Made by a program: the position numbers and the translations under genes
Shown: one piece after another, positions 1-8,179 of the stretch
Layout of the letters: every line of letters starts with the position of its first letter
How positions within the stretch are numbered: the first letter of the stretch is position 1
The notes under the pieces: model-generated
What the model was told of the DNA's origin: nothing
Database searches by the model: none
What the model saw: only the letters and a program-made list of their open reading frames with translations
NCBI RefSeq assembly: GCF_000259075.1
Contig: NZ_AJKI01000022.1
Location: forward strand, 1 to 64,000
Length of the DNA: 64,000 nt
DNA from: Marinilabilia salmonicolor JCM 21150
Lineage (GTDB): Bacteria > Bacteroidota > Bacteroidia > Bacteroidales > Marinilabiliaceae
Direction of reading: 5' to 3'

Positions 1-95
1 ACGATTTTACGATAAAACAACCTTGTTTTTAGGCTTACCTGCCAAGGTCAGCCCCTATCAAGCCAGTCAGTACATTCAAAATATTTATTTAGGAC
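1..95. repeat. Partial dispersed repeat, inverted relative to 43842-43935
   Basis: The first ~95 bases match the reverse complement of 43842-43935 nearly base for base over the first 48 positions and more loosely beyond. Both copies contain an open frame reading TTLFLGLPAKV followed by a NIY motif. This looks like a dispersed Bacteroidetes repeat that runs off the left edge of the window. No transposase is visible with it. Confidence 0.7.
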
Positions 96-157
96 AGAAT
101 TGTCTAATAATCATTAATTTTGAATTGCGGAGGGGGCTTTGCCTCCACCGTGCAAGG

Positions 158-187
158 GTCGGTTCCGGAAGGGGCCGGCTTTTTTTT
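158..187 (+). terminator. Intrinsic terminator
   Basis: A 9-bp stem with several G-U pairs (158-166 with 171-179), a GGAA loop and a run of eight T residues. It would end a plus-strand transcript entering from the left edge, before the ATPase gene at 258. A second small GC-rich hairpin lies just upstream at 128-146. Confidence 0.65.
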
Positions 188-257
188 AGATGAATTGCTA
201 TAAAATGCTTTTTACAGAAAGCATTTTTTCATATATTTGTTTAATAACCGAAACAAT

Positions 258-1448
258 ATGGAGAAGCTTTTTCAGAAATCATATCAGAAACTATACCGGG
301 TACCAACTCAGTTTAAGAGATACCTGGCAGACAAAATTGACTGGGACAGTCGCCTGATTGGAATTAAAGGAGCCCGCGGGGCCGGAAAAACAACACTGTT
401 GCTCCAATATGCCAAAGAATTTCTGCCACAGGATAATCAGACGCTATATGCAAGTCTGGATGATCTGTATTTTACGGAAAATACGCTTGTCGATTTTGCT
501 GAACAATTTGTCATTCAAGGGGGAAAATATCTGCTTCTGGATGAAGTACATCGTTATCAGAACTGGTCTCAGGAATTGAAGAATATCTATGATGATCAGC
601 CGGATCTTAAGATTGTTTTCACAGGCTCTTCGTTGATACACCTGAATCAGGCCAAAGGAGATTTAAGTCGGAGAGCTGTTATGTATGAGCTGGCCGGATT
701 ATCCTTTCGGGAGTATCTGAATTTTACGCAGGGAACAAATTTTGAGCCAGTCAGCTTTGAGGAATTACTGGAAAACCACACCAATCAGGCATTGCAAATT
801 ATAGAAAAAATACGGCCTCTTGCCCATTTTTCTGATTTCCTTGAATATGGCTACTACCCTTATTTTAAAGAAGCCCATAAACTATACCACCAAAAGCTAT
901 CTGAAACCATTTCACTGGCTTTGAGTATTGATTTACCATCTTCTCACGATATTAGTTTTGCCAGTGTAGAGAAAATAAGATTGCTCCTGCATGTTATTTC
1001 AGAATCCGTACCGTTTAAACCTAATATTTCCAAACTAAGTGAACGCATTGGTGTCAGTCGTAACAGTCTGGTGCAGTTCATTCGTTACCTGGAAGATATA
1101 AGAGTGATAAAATGCCTCTATGCAGATACAAAAGGAATTGGGGCATTACAAAAGCCCGAGAAGATTTATATGCATCATCCCAACCTCCAATATGCATTAG
1201 CTTCTGAGAATCCCAATATTGGAAATGTGAGGGAGAGCTTTTTTATTAATCAACTGGGGGTATTGGAACCAATGAAATATACTCCCGAAGGGGACTTTGC
1301 TTACAAGGACTATGTTTTTGAGATTGGTGGACGTGGAAAAACGAACAAGCAGGTTAAGCACCTTGACAACTCATATGTGGTTGCTGATGGAATTGAGGTG
1401 GGGCATTTGCGCAAGATTCCGTTGTGGATGTTTGGGTTTTTGTATTGA
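258..1448 (+). CDS. AAA ATPase of the AAA_14/DUF4143 type
   Basis: A 396-residue cytoplasmic ATPase of the large Bacteroidetes AAA_14 family. The Walker A motif is GARGAGKTT at residues 38-46, Walker B is LLLDEVH near residue 95, and sensor 1 is FTGSS shortly after. The C-terminal third has the DUF4143-like FEIGGRGKTNKQ segment, which in this family resembles a decayed PD-(D/E)XK nuclease fold. A TTG start at 237 would add seven residues; I prefer the ATG at 258. It stands alone after a terminator. Its cellular role is unknown: relatives are common orphan genes in accessory regions. Confidence 0.85.
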   Translation: MEKLFQKSYQKLYRVPTQFKRYLADKIDWDSRLIGIKGARGAGKTTLLLQYAKEFLPQDNQTLYASLDDLYFTENTLVDFAEQFVIQGGKYLLLDEVHRYQNWSQELKNIYDDQPDLKIVFTGSSLIHLNQAKGDLSRRAVMYELAGLSFREYLNFTQGTNFEPVSFEELLENHTNQALQIIEKIRPLAHFSDFLEYGYYPYFKEAHKLYHQKLSETISLALSIDLPSSHDISFASVEKIRLLLHVISESVPFKPNISKLSERIGVSRNSLVQFIRYLEDIRVIKCLYADTKGIGALQKPEKIYMHHPNLQYALASENPNIGNVRESFFINQLGVLEPMKYTPEGDFAYKDYVFEIGGRGKTNKQVKHLDNSYVVADGIEVGHLRKIPLWMFGFLY

Positions 1449-1708
1449 GAGAAAGAAAATGTGAAGAATATATAACAGGAGTTCCGAAGACAAAATCTTT
1501 TAAAATCTGCAAAGAGAAGCCTTAGTTTTTGAAGCTATCATGCAATGATAGCAATTTAGGTGATGTCTAGACTTAATTAATATCCTTTGGGTTAATAGTC
1601 AATCAATTTATTTCTTTTTTGAGTAAAAATTATGAAATTAAACCCATCTTTAAGTGTTAAAAATAGAACAATTAATTTAGGTTGGCTCGTATAGAAATAT
1701 TTGTTCTT

Positions 1709-2554
1709 ATGGAGAAAATGATTACCGGCAAAGCTTTGTTCGTTAGTCTTTTGCTGTTTTTCTTTGGAATAGGCCAGTGTTTTGCTCAGCAAAACTCACC
1801 AGATACCATAAAAACAGTCGTTTATTTGGAAAAGATTTTTTTTCAGCATGGAGACGCAATGGATTGCATTCACTTAAGGACTGTAGAAGATGGTTTTTTC
1901 AATTTTGCTCTTGATTGTCAAGCGGATTATGATGATTTGGTGAGGTACCATGTTCGTGATAAAAAAGGAATTTGGCTGGTTGAAAATATAAATTATAAAA
2001 ATACCGGCAGAAAGGATTCATTGTCTGGCAGGTTTAACAGTTTATCACTGTCAGACGATTTTTTGTTCTCCTTTATCCAAAACCGTTTGCAGATTGACCA
2101 CAACCGACTTCAAAACGAGGTTGACAAAAAGGTAAGATTGACCTTTCCAATTTCGGATCAAGACAGTATTTATGATTACTGTGTAATTGACTTTATGGAC
2201 TATACGGATTCAATCAAGTTGTTTAGCTATTTTGGACAGTCTGAGGATAAAACCGGTCTTTCATTTGTTCGGAGTGATTCGATAGTCTTAACTGATCGTG
2301 AACGCAAGAAACTCATTAAATTTTTTAATAAGATAAGGCCAGTTGATATTTCCTGTAAATTCAATTTGAATAGTTGGCTATATGAAATAAGTGAAAAAGA
2401 TAAAGAAACTGTTTATTATGTTTTATCCGATCATTGTGCTATGGATAGTCGGAGCAGAAATTATAAGTATAAATACCGACTGTACCATTATTTAAGATAT
2501 TTATGTTCTCTGCATTTTAATTGGTATCCTCAGGATGATAAATATTATTTATGA
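1709..2554 (+). CDS. Secreted protein of unknown function
   Basis: A protein of about 281 residues with an N-terminal signal peptide (hydrophobic run LFVSLLLFFFGIG followed by CFAQQ), so probably periplasmic or surface exposed. The mature part is rich in Asp, Lys and Tyr and I recognise no domain. A TTG at 1682 opens the frame, but the ATG at 1709 or 1718 gives a normal signal peptide. It precedes two small lipoproteins on the same strand. The 230 bases between it and the ATPase gene hold nothing I recognise. Confidence 0.6.
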   Translation: MEKMITGKALFVSLLLFFFGIGQCFAQQNSPDTIKTVVYLEKIFFQHGDAMDCIHLRTVEDGFFNFALDCQADYDDLVRYHVRDKKGIWLVENINYKNTGRKDSLSGRFNSLSLSDDFLFSFIQNRLQIDHNRLQNEVDKKVRLTFPISDQDSIYDYCVIDFMDYTDSIKLFSYFGQSEDKTGLSFVRSDSIVLTDRERKKLIKFFNKIRPVDISCKFNLNSWLYEISEKDKETVYYVLSDHCAMDSRSRNYKYKYRLYHYLRYLCSLHFNWYPQDDKYYL

Positions 2555-2591
2555 AATCTGACAAACCGGGTTGAAATGAAGAATTAATGAT

Positions 2592-3113
2592 ATGGTAAGA
2601 TATATAATTAGCATAGTGATTTTATTCACTGGTATTTCCTGCAACACTGAATCAAAAAAAGAGATTTTATCTATTCGGACTTTGGATATTTCAAATGAAG
2701 ATTTAACTGAAGAAATTATCAGTTTCATGGAAGAAGTTGATCCTCCGAGTGGTAGAGAATCAAATTCTCATCCCTATCTTACGATTAAGTATCTTAATAC
2801 AGATACCGTGGTTTATAGGATTGATTATTTTGGGGGACCTTTGCTTTTTTACCATCATGCAATTGCCTTTTTTGTCCAAGTCGGTGAAGATTACATTCCT
2901 GTGGAGATAGAAGAAATGATGCACTCTTCAGAATTCTTTTTCAGAATAAAAGATGAAGAAATAATGCAGTATTGTAAGCGCTATTTTCCCAAAGAATATG
3001 CATATTATCAAGAAAATGGTGAATGGCCTGTGCCGCCTACCTCGCGAGATCGATATAGAGTGTTAACATTCAAGGGGGATAAACTTATAAATAAAGAAGA
3101 TAGATTCGATTAG
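2592..3113 (+). CDS. Small lipoprotein, paralogue of the next gene
   Basis: A 173-residue lipoprotein with lipobox FTGISC at residues 12-17. It aligns by eye with the downstream lipoprotein: DLTEEIISFMEEVD against ELKEQILEYFQTVD, CKRYFPKEYAYYQ against MKTYYPEEYRYF, and the shared ending LTFKGDKLINK against LTFKDGKMIDK. The two are therefore diverged tandem duplicates. Function unknown. Confidence 0.75.
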   Translation: MVRYIISIVILFTGISCNTESKKEILSIRTLDISNEDLTEEIISFMEEVDPPSGRESNSHPYLTIKYLNTDTVVYRIDYFGGPLLFYHHAIAFFVQVGEDYIPVEIEEMMHSSEFFFRIKDEEIMQYCKRYFPKEYAYYQENGEWPVPPTSRDRYRVLTFKGDKLINKEDRFD

Positions 3114-3234
3114 TTTCATGAATAGAAGTACTCGGTTCCCGTTTTGAAAAAGTGAAAAGTCTTCCCGCTTGAGAATGCCGGCCTCGGAATTGGATTTTTC
3201 AAGATTTTATAGGAATTTATAAACTAAAAGGAGT

Positions 3235-3816
3235 ATGATAAGAAAATTATTTATTGGTTTATTGGTTTCATCCTTGCTTTTTGCTTCTTGTACTGAGAAA
3301 GAAAAAGATCAGGAACAGGATAGGGATAAAAGTTTTTCATGGATTGTTAGTAATGATGAGTTAAAAGAACAAATTTTAGAGTATTTCCAGACTGTTGATA
3401 CAGGAGATAACTTTCAAAATAATGTCCTTTATTTAGGTGTTTCCATGAAGGATTCCTCTTGTTTAAATTATAGCATTACATATATTACTAGTGCTTCATT
3501 TTTTGTGGGTGGCTATACGCATATGATAATTGATATTGAAGGGCATCCGGTTTGTGTATATTTTAATTGTGAAGATCCTTTTTTTCCTTCATTTAAACTT
3601 TCGAATGAGTCCATAATTAAGTTGATGAAAACTTATTACCCTGAAGAGTATAGGTATTTCAAAATGAAGGTTAAAGATTTAGGGAATGACCCAAACCTTA
3701 ATGAAGATAATTTTCAATTAAACACTGTTTTTCCACCTCCAACCACATGGGCGCCGGAAATTTGGGAGTTAACTTTCAAAGATGGGAAAATGATAGATAA
3801 GAGAGTAGAAAGATAA
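3235..3816 (+). CDS. Small lipoprotein, paralogue of the previous gene
   Basis: A 193-residue lipoprotein with lipobox LLFASC near residue 19 and a charged Glu/Lys/Asp linker after the cysteine. It is one of the few genes here with a visible Shine-Dalgarno-like AAAGGAG just before the ATG. It shares its domain with the gene 120 bases upstream (see that entry). Function unknown; an outer-membrane-anchored periplasmic protein is the likely topology. Confidence 0.75.
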   Translation: MIRKLFIGLLVSSLLFASCTEKEKDQEQDRDKSFSWIVSNDELKEQILEYFQTVDTGDNFQNNVLYLGVSMKDSSCLNYSITYITSASFFVGGYTHMIIDIEGHPVCVYFNCEDPFFPSFKLSNESIIKLMKTYYPEEYRYFKMKVKDLGNDPNLNEDNFQLNTVFPPPTTWAPEIWELTFKDGKMIDKRVER

Positions 3817-3850
3817 CCAGCAACTATATTTGATATATGGTTTCTAATTA

Positions 3851-3892
3851 AAAAATAAAAAGAAAGGTCTGTCGGCATTCCGACAGACCTTT
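3851..3892 (-). terminator. Strong terminator ending the SRAP gene
   Basis: A perfect 13-bp stem (3863-3875 with 3880-3892, loop CATT). On the minus strand the stem is followed by a T-rich tract (complement of 3851-3862), as expected for a terminator after the SRAP gene. It can also serve the convergent lipoprotein gene on the plus strand. Confidence 0.85.
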
Positions 3893-3952
3893 CAACCTTA
3901 ACCCTAACCCGATATAAAATTATGACATATTTTTGAAACTTGCAAAATTTGA

Positions 3953-4558
3953 TTATTCAGACGGAACTGCCTGCAAAAAATCATTTTGCATTACCAGCTC
4001 TCCCCCACCGAGCCAGTCTCTTTCAGCATCTGAATTTAAAATTACCGGCATCCGTTTTTTTGTATTGTGAATCTCACTCATCAGCTCATTGGCAGCGGTT
4101 GTGATGATGGTATAGGTATTCAGAGATTCTCCCGTGATTTTATCTGTCCAGGCGTTCCAGAGTCCCGCAAAGGCAAAAGCTTCTTCTTCCGGCAGTGTTA
4201 GAAGGTACTTCTGTTTGGATTTTCCTTTCGGATCCAGCCACTTCCATTCATAGAAACCATCGGCAAGGATCATACACCGTTTGGAAAGTGACGGCTTGAA
4301 AGATGGCTTTTGATCAAGTGTTTCCAGCCTGGCATTGAGAGTGCTTTTGCGGATATTGGTGTCTTTCGCCCATGGCGGAATGAGGCCCCAGGAAAAACCC
4401 TGAATTGCATCATTCCTGTCATTGGCAATTACCGGAGTGACCGGAAAGGTAAACGCATTGAAAATATCCGGAGTGTACCATTCCGGTGTCAGGAACCTGG
4501 CTTTGAAACGATCTTCAAGCTGCTTGAAGGTTTTATTGTTTTTGGTTCTGAAACACAT
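3953..4558 (-). CDS. yedK: SRAP-family protein (SOS response-associated peptidase, HMCES/YedK type)
   Basis: A 201-residue SRAP domain protein. The family forms a thiazolidine crosslink between its N-terminal cysteine and abasic sites in single-stranded DNA, shielding them. Seen here: Cys2 exposed after Met removal (MCFRTKNN), the GLIPPWAK motif, NARLETL, DGFYEWKW and the active-site His segment EIHNTKKRMPVIL. The length is close to the family norm. It is the last gene of the leftmost cassette series and is followed by a strong terminator. A 5'-only duplicate lies at 6996-7196. Confidence 0.93.
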   Translation of the reverse strand: MCFRTKNNKTFKQLEDRFKARFLTPEWYTPDIFNAFTFPVTPVIANDRNDAIQGFSWGLIPPWAKDTNIRKSTLNARLETLDQKPSFKPSLSKRCMILADGFYEWKWLDPKGKSKQKYLLTLPEEEAFAFAGLWNAWTDKITGESLNTYTIITTAANELMSEIHNTKKRMPVILNSDAERDWLGGGELVMQNDFLQAVPSE

Positions 4559-4640
4559 GGTTCATCTTTTAAACGTTGCTGTGTAGGCTTATACCTAATG
4601 TAAAGCGTTGTATCATTTTGAAAGCATGGGAGAGGATAAA

Positions 4641-4690
4641 ACTAAACCTTCAATATGCTGTGGATTGCCCGCCTGAAGAAGGATGGCTGT
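4641..4690. repeat. attC-like cassette junction (degenerate)
   Basis: The gap between the SRAP and TonB-domain genes carries AAACCTTCAATATGC followed by a GG...GCC-rich segment. The same layout (AAC, about six bases, CAATATGC, then GC-rich) recurs at 5680-5710 and 29085-29110. I read it as one arm of a cassette recombination site; here the full palindrome is not clear. Confidence 0.35.
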
Positions 4691-4698
4691 TTTACCAA

Positions 4699-5160
4699 TC
4701 ATTTTGTTCTCCTTTCCTGTCGTATTTTTCTTTTCGTAATTCTATCTATTTTAAAATTTACAGGTAAGGTATATGGACAGCAAACACTTCTTCCTCTTAA
4801 AAAAGCTGGCTTCCAATCAGGCATTTGAGAGACCACTCTTAATGCTTCTTTATTTAACATTTCATATTTCCCCTTTGATATCGCAGCATTTTCAACTTTT
4901 CCAGTCTCAGAAATACAAATCCTTACGTAAACTCTATCTTCAAGTAAATTGCCTATTGCTTCTTCAGGATATTTTATACTTTCTTTGATGTATTCCGAAA
5001 CCGCTTCTGATCCGCCTGGAAATGTGGGTAATTCTTCATACCACGTAAACGCATTAATTGAATCAGGTAAACAATCACAATAAGTTGAATCTTTCTGACA
5101 ATAGATTCCTTCTGAATATCCAAGTGCAATTATTAGAATACAAATTTTAAAAAGGTTCAT
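4699..5160 (-). CDS. Secreted TonB C-terminal-domain protein
   Basis: A 153-residue protein with a signal peptide (LFKICILIIALGYSEG) followed by a TonB_C-like domain: FPGGSEAVSEYIKESIKYPEEA, VYVRICISETGKVENAAI, LNKEALRVVSQMPDWKPA, then a final beta strand. Unlike real TonB it lacks an N-terminal membrane anchor with a Pro-rich stalk, so it is a free periplasmic TonB_C domain of the kind common in Bacteroidetes. Cys27 and Cys29 and the later CC pair could be oxidised. It sits in a short cassette between the SRAP gene and a TonB-plug-like gene. Confidence 0.75.
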   Translation of the reverse strand: MNLFKICILIIALGYSEGIYCQKDSTYCDCLPDSINAFTWYEELPTFPGGSEAVSEYIKESIKYPEEAIGNLLEDRVYVRICISETGKVENAAISKGKYEMLNKEALRVVSQMPDWKPAFLRGRSVCCPYTLPVNFKIDRITKRKIRQERRTK

Positions 5161-5240
5161 TGCAAAATATTTTAATTCTCTGAGATAGAACTAATATTCC
5201 AGCTATAGGTTACTCGCCGTTGTTTTCGGACGCATGATGT

Positions 5241-5648
5241 TTATTCCTGTTCATCAGCACTCTCTCCCTTTAAATTCACGGATAACACACCATACCTTCC
5301 TTTGGAACCATATAAAACGCTGGCAACAACTCCAGACTTAAATGTATATTCATTCACTTCCGATATTTTGATATCTGCTATTTTGTTGTCAACGACATAT
5401 TTGTTGTTAATCAAAACCACCGGAAGGGTAAGGTGCTCTCTCGTAAAACCCTTGGAAAGGTGATGGAAATAACTCAGGTTCAGGGCTAAGTCGTAGAGAG
5501 TGACAGCTTTCTTTATCCTGTAATTTTCGACCAGAACGTCGGTGCTTTTTGTAATTTTCGAACTTACCGCAAGGGTCTTCGTTGTTGTTTGGGCAAAGGT
5601 AGCTGCCATGATTACAAATAATAAGATAATGAATTTTACTTCTTTCAT
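5241..5648 (-). CDS. Secreted protein resembling a TonB-receptor plug fragment
   Basis: A 135-residue protein with a signal peptide (FIILLFVIMAATFAQ). The C-terminal half, with ISEVNEYTFKSG then SVLYGSKGRYGVLSVNLK, has the pattern of the SusC/TonB-dependent receptor plug (usually SALYGSRGANGVILITTK). There is no barrel, so this is a stand-alone plug-like domain. Its neighbour is a stand-alone TonB_C domain, which invites a link, but both lie in a cassette-like region where neighbours need not be related. Function unknown. Confidence 0.6.
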   Translation of the reverse strand: MKEVKFIILLFVIMAATFAQTTTKTLAVSSKITKSTDVLVENYRIKKAVTLYDLALNLSYFHHLSKGFTREHLTLPVVLINNKYVVDNKIADIKISEVNEYTFKSGVVASVLYGSKGRYGVLSVNLKGESADEQE

Positions 5649-5675
5649 AGGTTGGTTTGTTTTTAATGAAGAAAA

Positions 5676-5735
5676 TACAAAACTCTCAATATGCCGTGGA
5701 TGCCAAGGCTGGCGTATACAGATTGTATGCAGTTG
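5676..5735. repeat. attC-like cassette junction
   Basis: The gap contains AACTCTCAATATGCC, then a GC-rich segment GTGGATGCCAAGGCTGG, then GATTGTATGCAG. The last box nearly complements GTTGCATGC at the start of this module next to repeat A. The arrangement matches the clearer junctions at 24-29 kb but is more degraded. Confidence 0.35.
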
Positions 5736-5741
5736 TTATTT

Positions 5742-6656
5742 CTAAAAATATTTTTCAATAATTTCATTTTCAGATTTCTCTTTAGATAAAGAAACTTCTT
5801 TATATGTAATTCCCCTTTCTGAATATGGAAATACTTTTTCTTTTAGTTTATGTGTCGGATAAGCTGCTGCAATTCCTGTCATCTCAAAGTCATCAGTTGG
5901 AAATGGTTCTACAATTAATTTTAAAACCGTAAACTCCTTGCTATAAAAATAATAGCTTATTCGAATTATTGATTTATTATAATTAATTACCAAATAATCT
6001 TCTTCATCAATTACATCAATAGAAAGTTCTTTTAATCTATCTTTTATTGATTGAATTTTTTCTCTTTCAAAAATTTTATCAGGAGTCGCTTTTCTTTCGC
6101 CGTTTTTATCAAAATACTTGTCATTTATTTCTTTCAATGAAAGATACTCATTATTGTTTTTCCATGTTTCTAGTAGAAGTTGATAAAATGTTTCTTGTTT
6201 TGAAAATTGAGTCCCATAATTGCAATAGAAATTAGTATTGTCATAGAAAATATCATCTCGCTGTTCATATTTGTTAAATAAAATTGTGTCGAAAATCAAG
6301 GTATTAATTTCAATTCTATTATAGACAGAGTCAATTTCTCTTTTTATACTGAGAGTTTTGTTAAATGGTGCAACATATATCTTGGCATCCTTTTCACCAA
6401 ATTGAAAATATCTCAATAATTTATTTGATGTAAAAAAAGTGTAGTCTTCTGAAATATTATTCGGCTCATTTGCAGTGTGATAAAATAACCCTAAGACAGT
6501 ATCAGAGGAATTGATTAATTCTAATTCAATCAATCTATTTAATATATTTTCTGGGATATCTTTTTTCACCATAATCCCACGAGATTTATCTTGAGAAATA
6601 TTGCAACTAAATAGTAATGTAATTGAAATAAGAAAAGTATAAAATCTAGTAATCAT
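5742..6656 (-). CDS. Lipoprotein of unknown function
   Basis: A 304-residue lipoprotein with lipobox ITLLFSC near residue 18. The mature protein is rich in Lys, Glu, Asn and Ile, matching the low GC of this stretch, and shows no domain I recognise. It is the first gene after repeat A on the minus strand and so would be the newest cassette of that series if the repeat is an insertion platform. Confidence 0.7.
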   Translation of the reverse strand: MITRFYTFLISITLLFSCNISQDKSRGIMVKKDIPENILNRLIELELINSSDTVLGLFYHTANEPNNISEDYTFFTSNKLLRYFQFGEKDAKIYVAPFNKTLSIKREIDSVYNRIEINTLIFDTILFNKYEQRDDIFYDNTNFYCNYGTQFSKQETFYQLLLETWKNNNEYLSLKEINDKYFDKNGERKATPDKIFEREKIQSIKDRLKELSIDVIDEEDYLVINYNKSIIRISYYFYSKEFTVLKLIVEPFPTDDFEMTGIAAAYPTHKLKEKVFPYSERGITYKEVSLSKEKSENEIIEKYF

Positions 6657-6702
6657 TTTATGTTGTTTTTAAGTACTTGGTTGCTGGCTTTCAATTGCAT
6701 GC

Positions 6703-6938
6703 AACGTTTCTATAACCACACCTCAAAGTGCTATATTCCGTTTGCCAAAAAAAGGTGCACAAAACATACCAATTCTGAATGCTTTGTACACCTTTATGTT
6801 TTCTATCAATTAATCCCCATCCGGATAAGGAGAGGAATGTCAAATATTCTTTATGCTTTATGTAGGGCAGGGCAACCAATTTGTTTTAAAGTTTTTTAGT
6901 TTACTGTAAAACTAGCTTTTTTGTTTTCTTTTTCCAAA
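6703..6938 (-). repeat. Platform repeat, copy A
   Basis: First of three direct copies (A here, B at 23416, C at 32787). Read on the minus strand, the copies share a conserved block that ends with the sequence GAAACGTT (GAATCGTT in B and C), after which each copy continues into unrelated sequence. It contains a hairpin with 13-bp arms (6751-6763 and 6783-6795) followed on the minus strand by a T-rich stretch, so it should also stop transcription. Copy A is shorter than B and C: homology fades at 6938. Confidence 0.85.
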
Positions 6939-6995
6939 AGAGATTTACTGATTCAATCCAAAAATTCCGGTGACGTTACCCCTTATAGCAAACTT

Positions 6996-7196
6996 TTAAG
7001 GGAGCGCCCAGGGAGGAATAAGTCCCCAGGAAAAGCCCTGAATGGCATCATTCCTATCATTGGTAATTACCGGAGTGACTGGAAAAGTAAAAGCATTGAA
7101 AATATCCGGAGTGTACCATTCCGGTGTCAGGAACCTGGCTTTGAAACGATCTTCATGCTGCTGGAAGGTTTTGTTGTTTTTGGTACGGAAGCACAT
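6996..7196 (-). pseudogene. Truncated duplicate of the SRAP gene (5' third only)
   Basis: The frame encodes the first 63 residues of an SRAP protein, nearly identical to the intact gene at 3953-4558, then stops after GLIPPWA. Homology at the DNA level begins around 7008 (4371 in the intact gene) and covers the start codon. The active-site Glu and His regions are missing, so no activity is expected. The break lies about 70 bases from repeat A, which suggests recombination at the repeat removed the rest. Confidence 0.85.
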
Positions 7197-7208
7197 GGTT
7201 TTCGGGTT

Positions 7209-7733
7209 TTAAACTGGTTTTTTCAGCACCTCCCCAACCGGGAGCTTTAGCCTGGCAAGAACCGTTGACGGATTTTTTCTTTGTTCCAGGATATACTCCA
7301 TAACCGGATTGGTGTCCAGTTGTTCAAAATCCATATAGTCTTTCTCTTTGTTAAGGATCTTTACCGGAAAGACTATTCCGGTTTTGGTATCGTTAATAAA
7401 ATACCGGGATTTACAAAAAGATATCCGTCCATAAAATTTTACTCCCTGGGCCATCTTTTCTTTGATGGATTCAATGGTTGGGTTTTTAATAAAAGTCAGG
7501 TGGCAGGCCTGATAATCATGATCTTTATTATCGGAAGTTCTTAAACGAAAAGTTACCACATCGTCTTTATGAGGACAAGTCAAAGTTGGCTCTTTTGTTT
7601 GCCGGGCCCACAAAATCTGTTCTTTTCGTTCATACCGGAAAAAGTAGGACTTTCCGGTTAACTCTTCTTTAATAAATCCGTATTCCTTGTTTACATTAAA
7701 TTGGGTTACCACGCCTCTGTGCTCTTTATCCAT
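7209..7733 (-). CDS. Cold-shock/OB-fold-like protein
   Basis: A 174-residue protein whose first ~30 residues (GVVTQFNVNKEYGFIKEE) match the start of a cold-shock OB fold, which binds single-stranded nucleic acid. A second OB-like half is suggested by VKFYGRISFCKSRYFI further on. It lies 12 bases upstream of the truncated SRAP gene, so the pair may once have been an operon for single-strand or abasic DNA handling. Assignment rests on the N-terminal motif only. Confidence 0.55.
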   Translation of the reverse strand: MDKEHRGVVTQFNVNKEYGFIKEELTGKSYFFRYERKEQILWARQTKEPTLTCPHKDDVVTFRLRTSDNKDHDYQACHLTFIKNPTIESIKEKMAQGVKFYGRISFCKSRYFINDTKTGIVFPVKILNKEKDYMDFEQLDTNPVMEYILEQRKNPSTVLARLKLPVGEVLKKPV

Positions 7734-7830
7734 AAAAATTTCCGATGGTTTGAATGTATAAAGATGGGCATTTTTTATGGAGTCTTATATGTGGTTTTTA
7801 AGATTATCCAATAACCATTTTTCATTATGC

Positions 7831-7883
7831 TGTTCACAAAATCGCAACGTTCACAGAACGTGAACAAATGAATTTTGTGAACA
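7831..7883. promoter_or_regulatory. Nested palindrome with four GTTCAC half-sites
   Basis: Outer arms TGTTCACAAAAT (7831-7842) and ATTTTGTGAACA (7872-7883) enclose inner arms GTTCAC (7849-7854) and GTGAAC (7860-7865). The four half-sites are symmetrically placed between the divergent cold-shock-like gene and the XRE gene. This is the shape of a double operator, perhaps for the XRE regulator, or of a stable hairpin. Confidence 0.6.
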
Positions 7884-7922
7884 AAGTACAAGGAAATGCA
7901 TATTAAGAAAGAGGGATTGGGA

Positions 7923-8023
7923 AAATTGAAATATCTCCGGCATTTCCGGAAATGCTTTAACAATTCCCGGAAAATTCCAACTAATTCCAGGAGATTCCAG
8001 TAGAAGTTGGAAAATTTCAATTT
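7923..8023. repeat. Nested inverted repeats rich in TTCC
   Basis: Outer arms AAATTGAAAT (7923-7932) and ATTTCAATTT (8014-8023), middle arms TTCCAACT (7975-7982) and AGTTGGAA (8005-8012), a 14-bp palindrome CATTTCCGGAAATG (7941-7954), and several further ATTCC units about 10-14 bases apart. It lies in the 446-base gap between 7733 and 8180. It could be a protein-binding array or a folded recombination site. No coding frame fits. Confidence 0.55.
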
Positions 8024-8115
8024 AGCCTGCTACAAAAGATCCTCAAAGAATGCAGCAAAAAAAGAATGCTTTATGCTTACAAATTCTAAATAGAGAACAA
8101 ATTCAATCAAACCTT

Positions 8116-8161
8116 TGTTACATTATTGCGTATTAATTAAATCAATCGTTATTTTGTAACA
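8116..8161 (+). promoter_or_regulatory. Probable operator/promoter of the XRE-ImmA-PIN operon
   Basis: The inverted pair TGTTACA (8116-8122) and TGTAACA (8155-8161) flanks an AT-rich stretch ending 18 bases before the ATG of the XRE gene. The position suits autoregulation by that regulator. Confidence 0.45.
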
Positions 8162-8179
8162 CATCAACAAACTAAAACC

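Noticed and set aside
1-7200. Search for a second tRNA-Pro 3' end as the left attachment site
   Set aside because: No stretch resembling the tRNA 3' half was seen on either strand, so the left boundary is left undefined.
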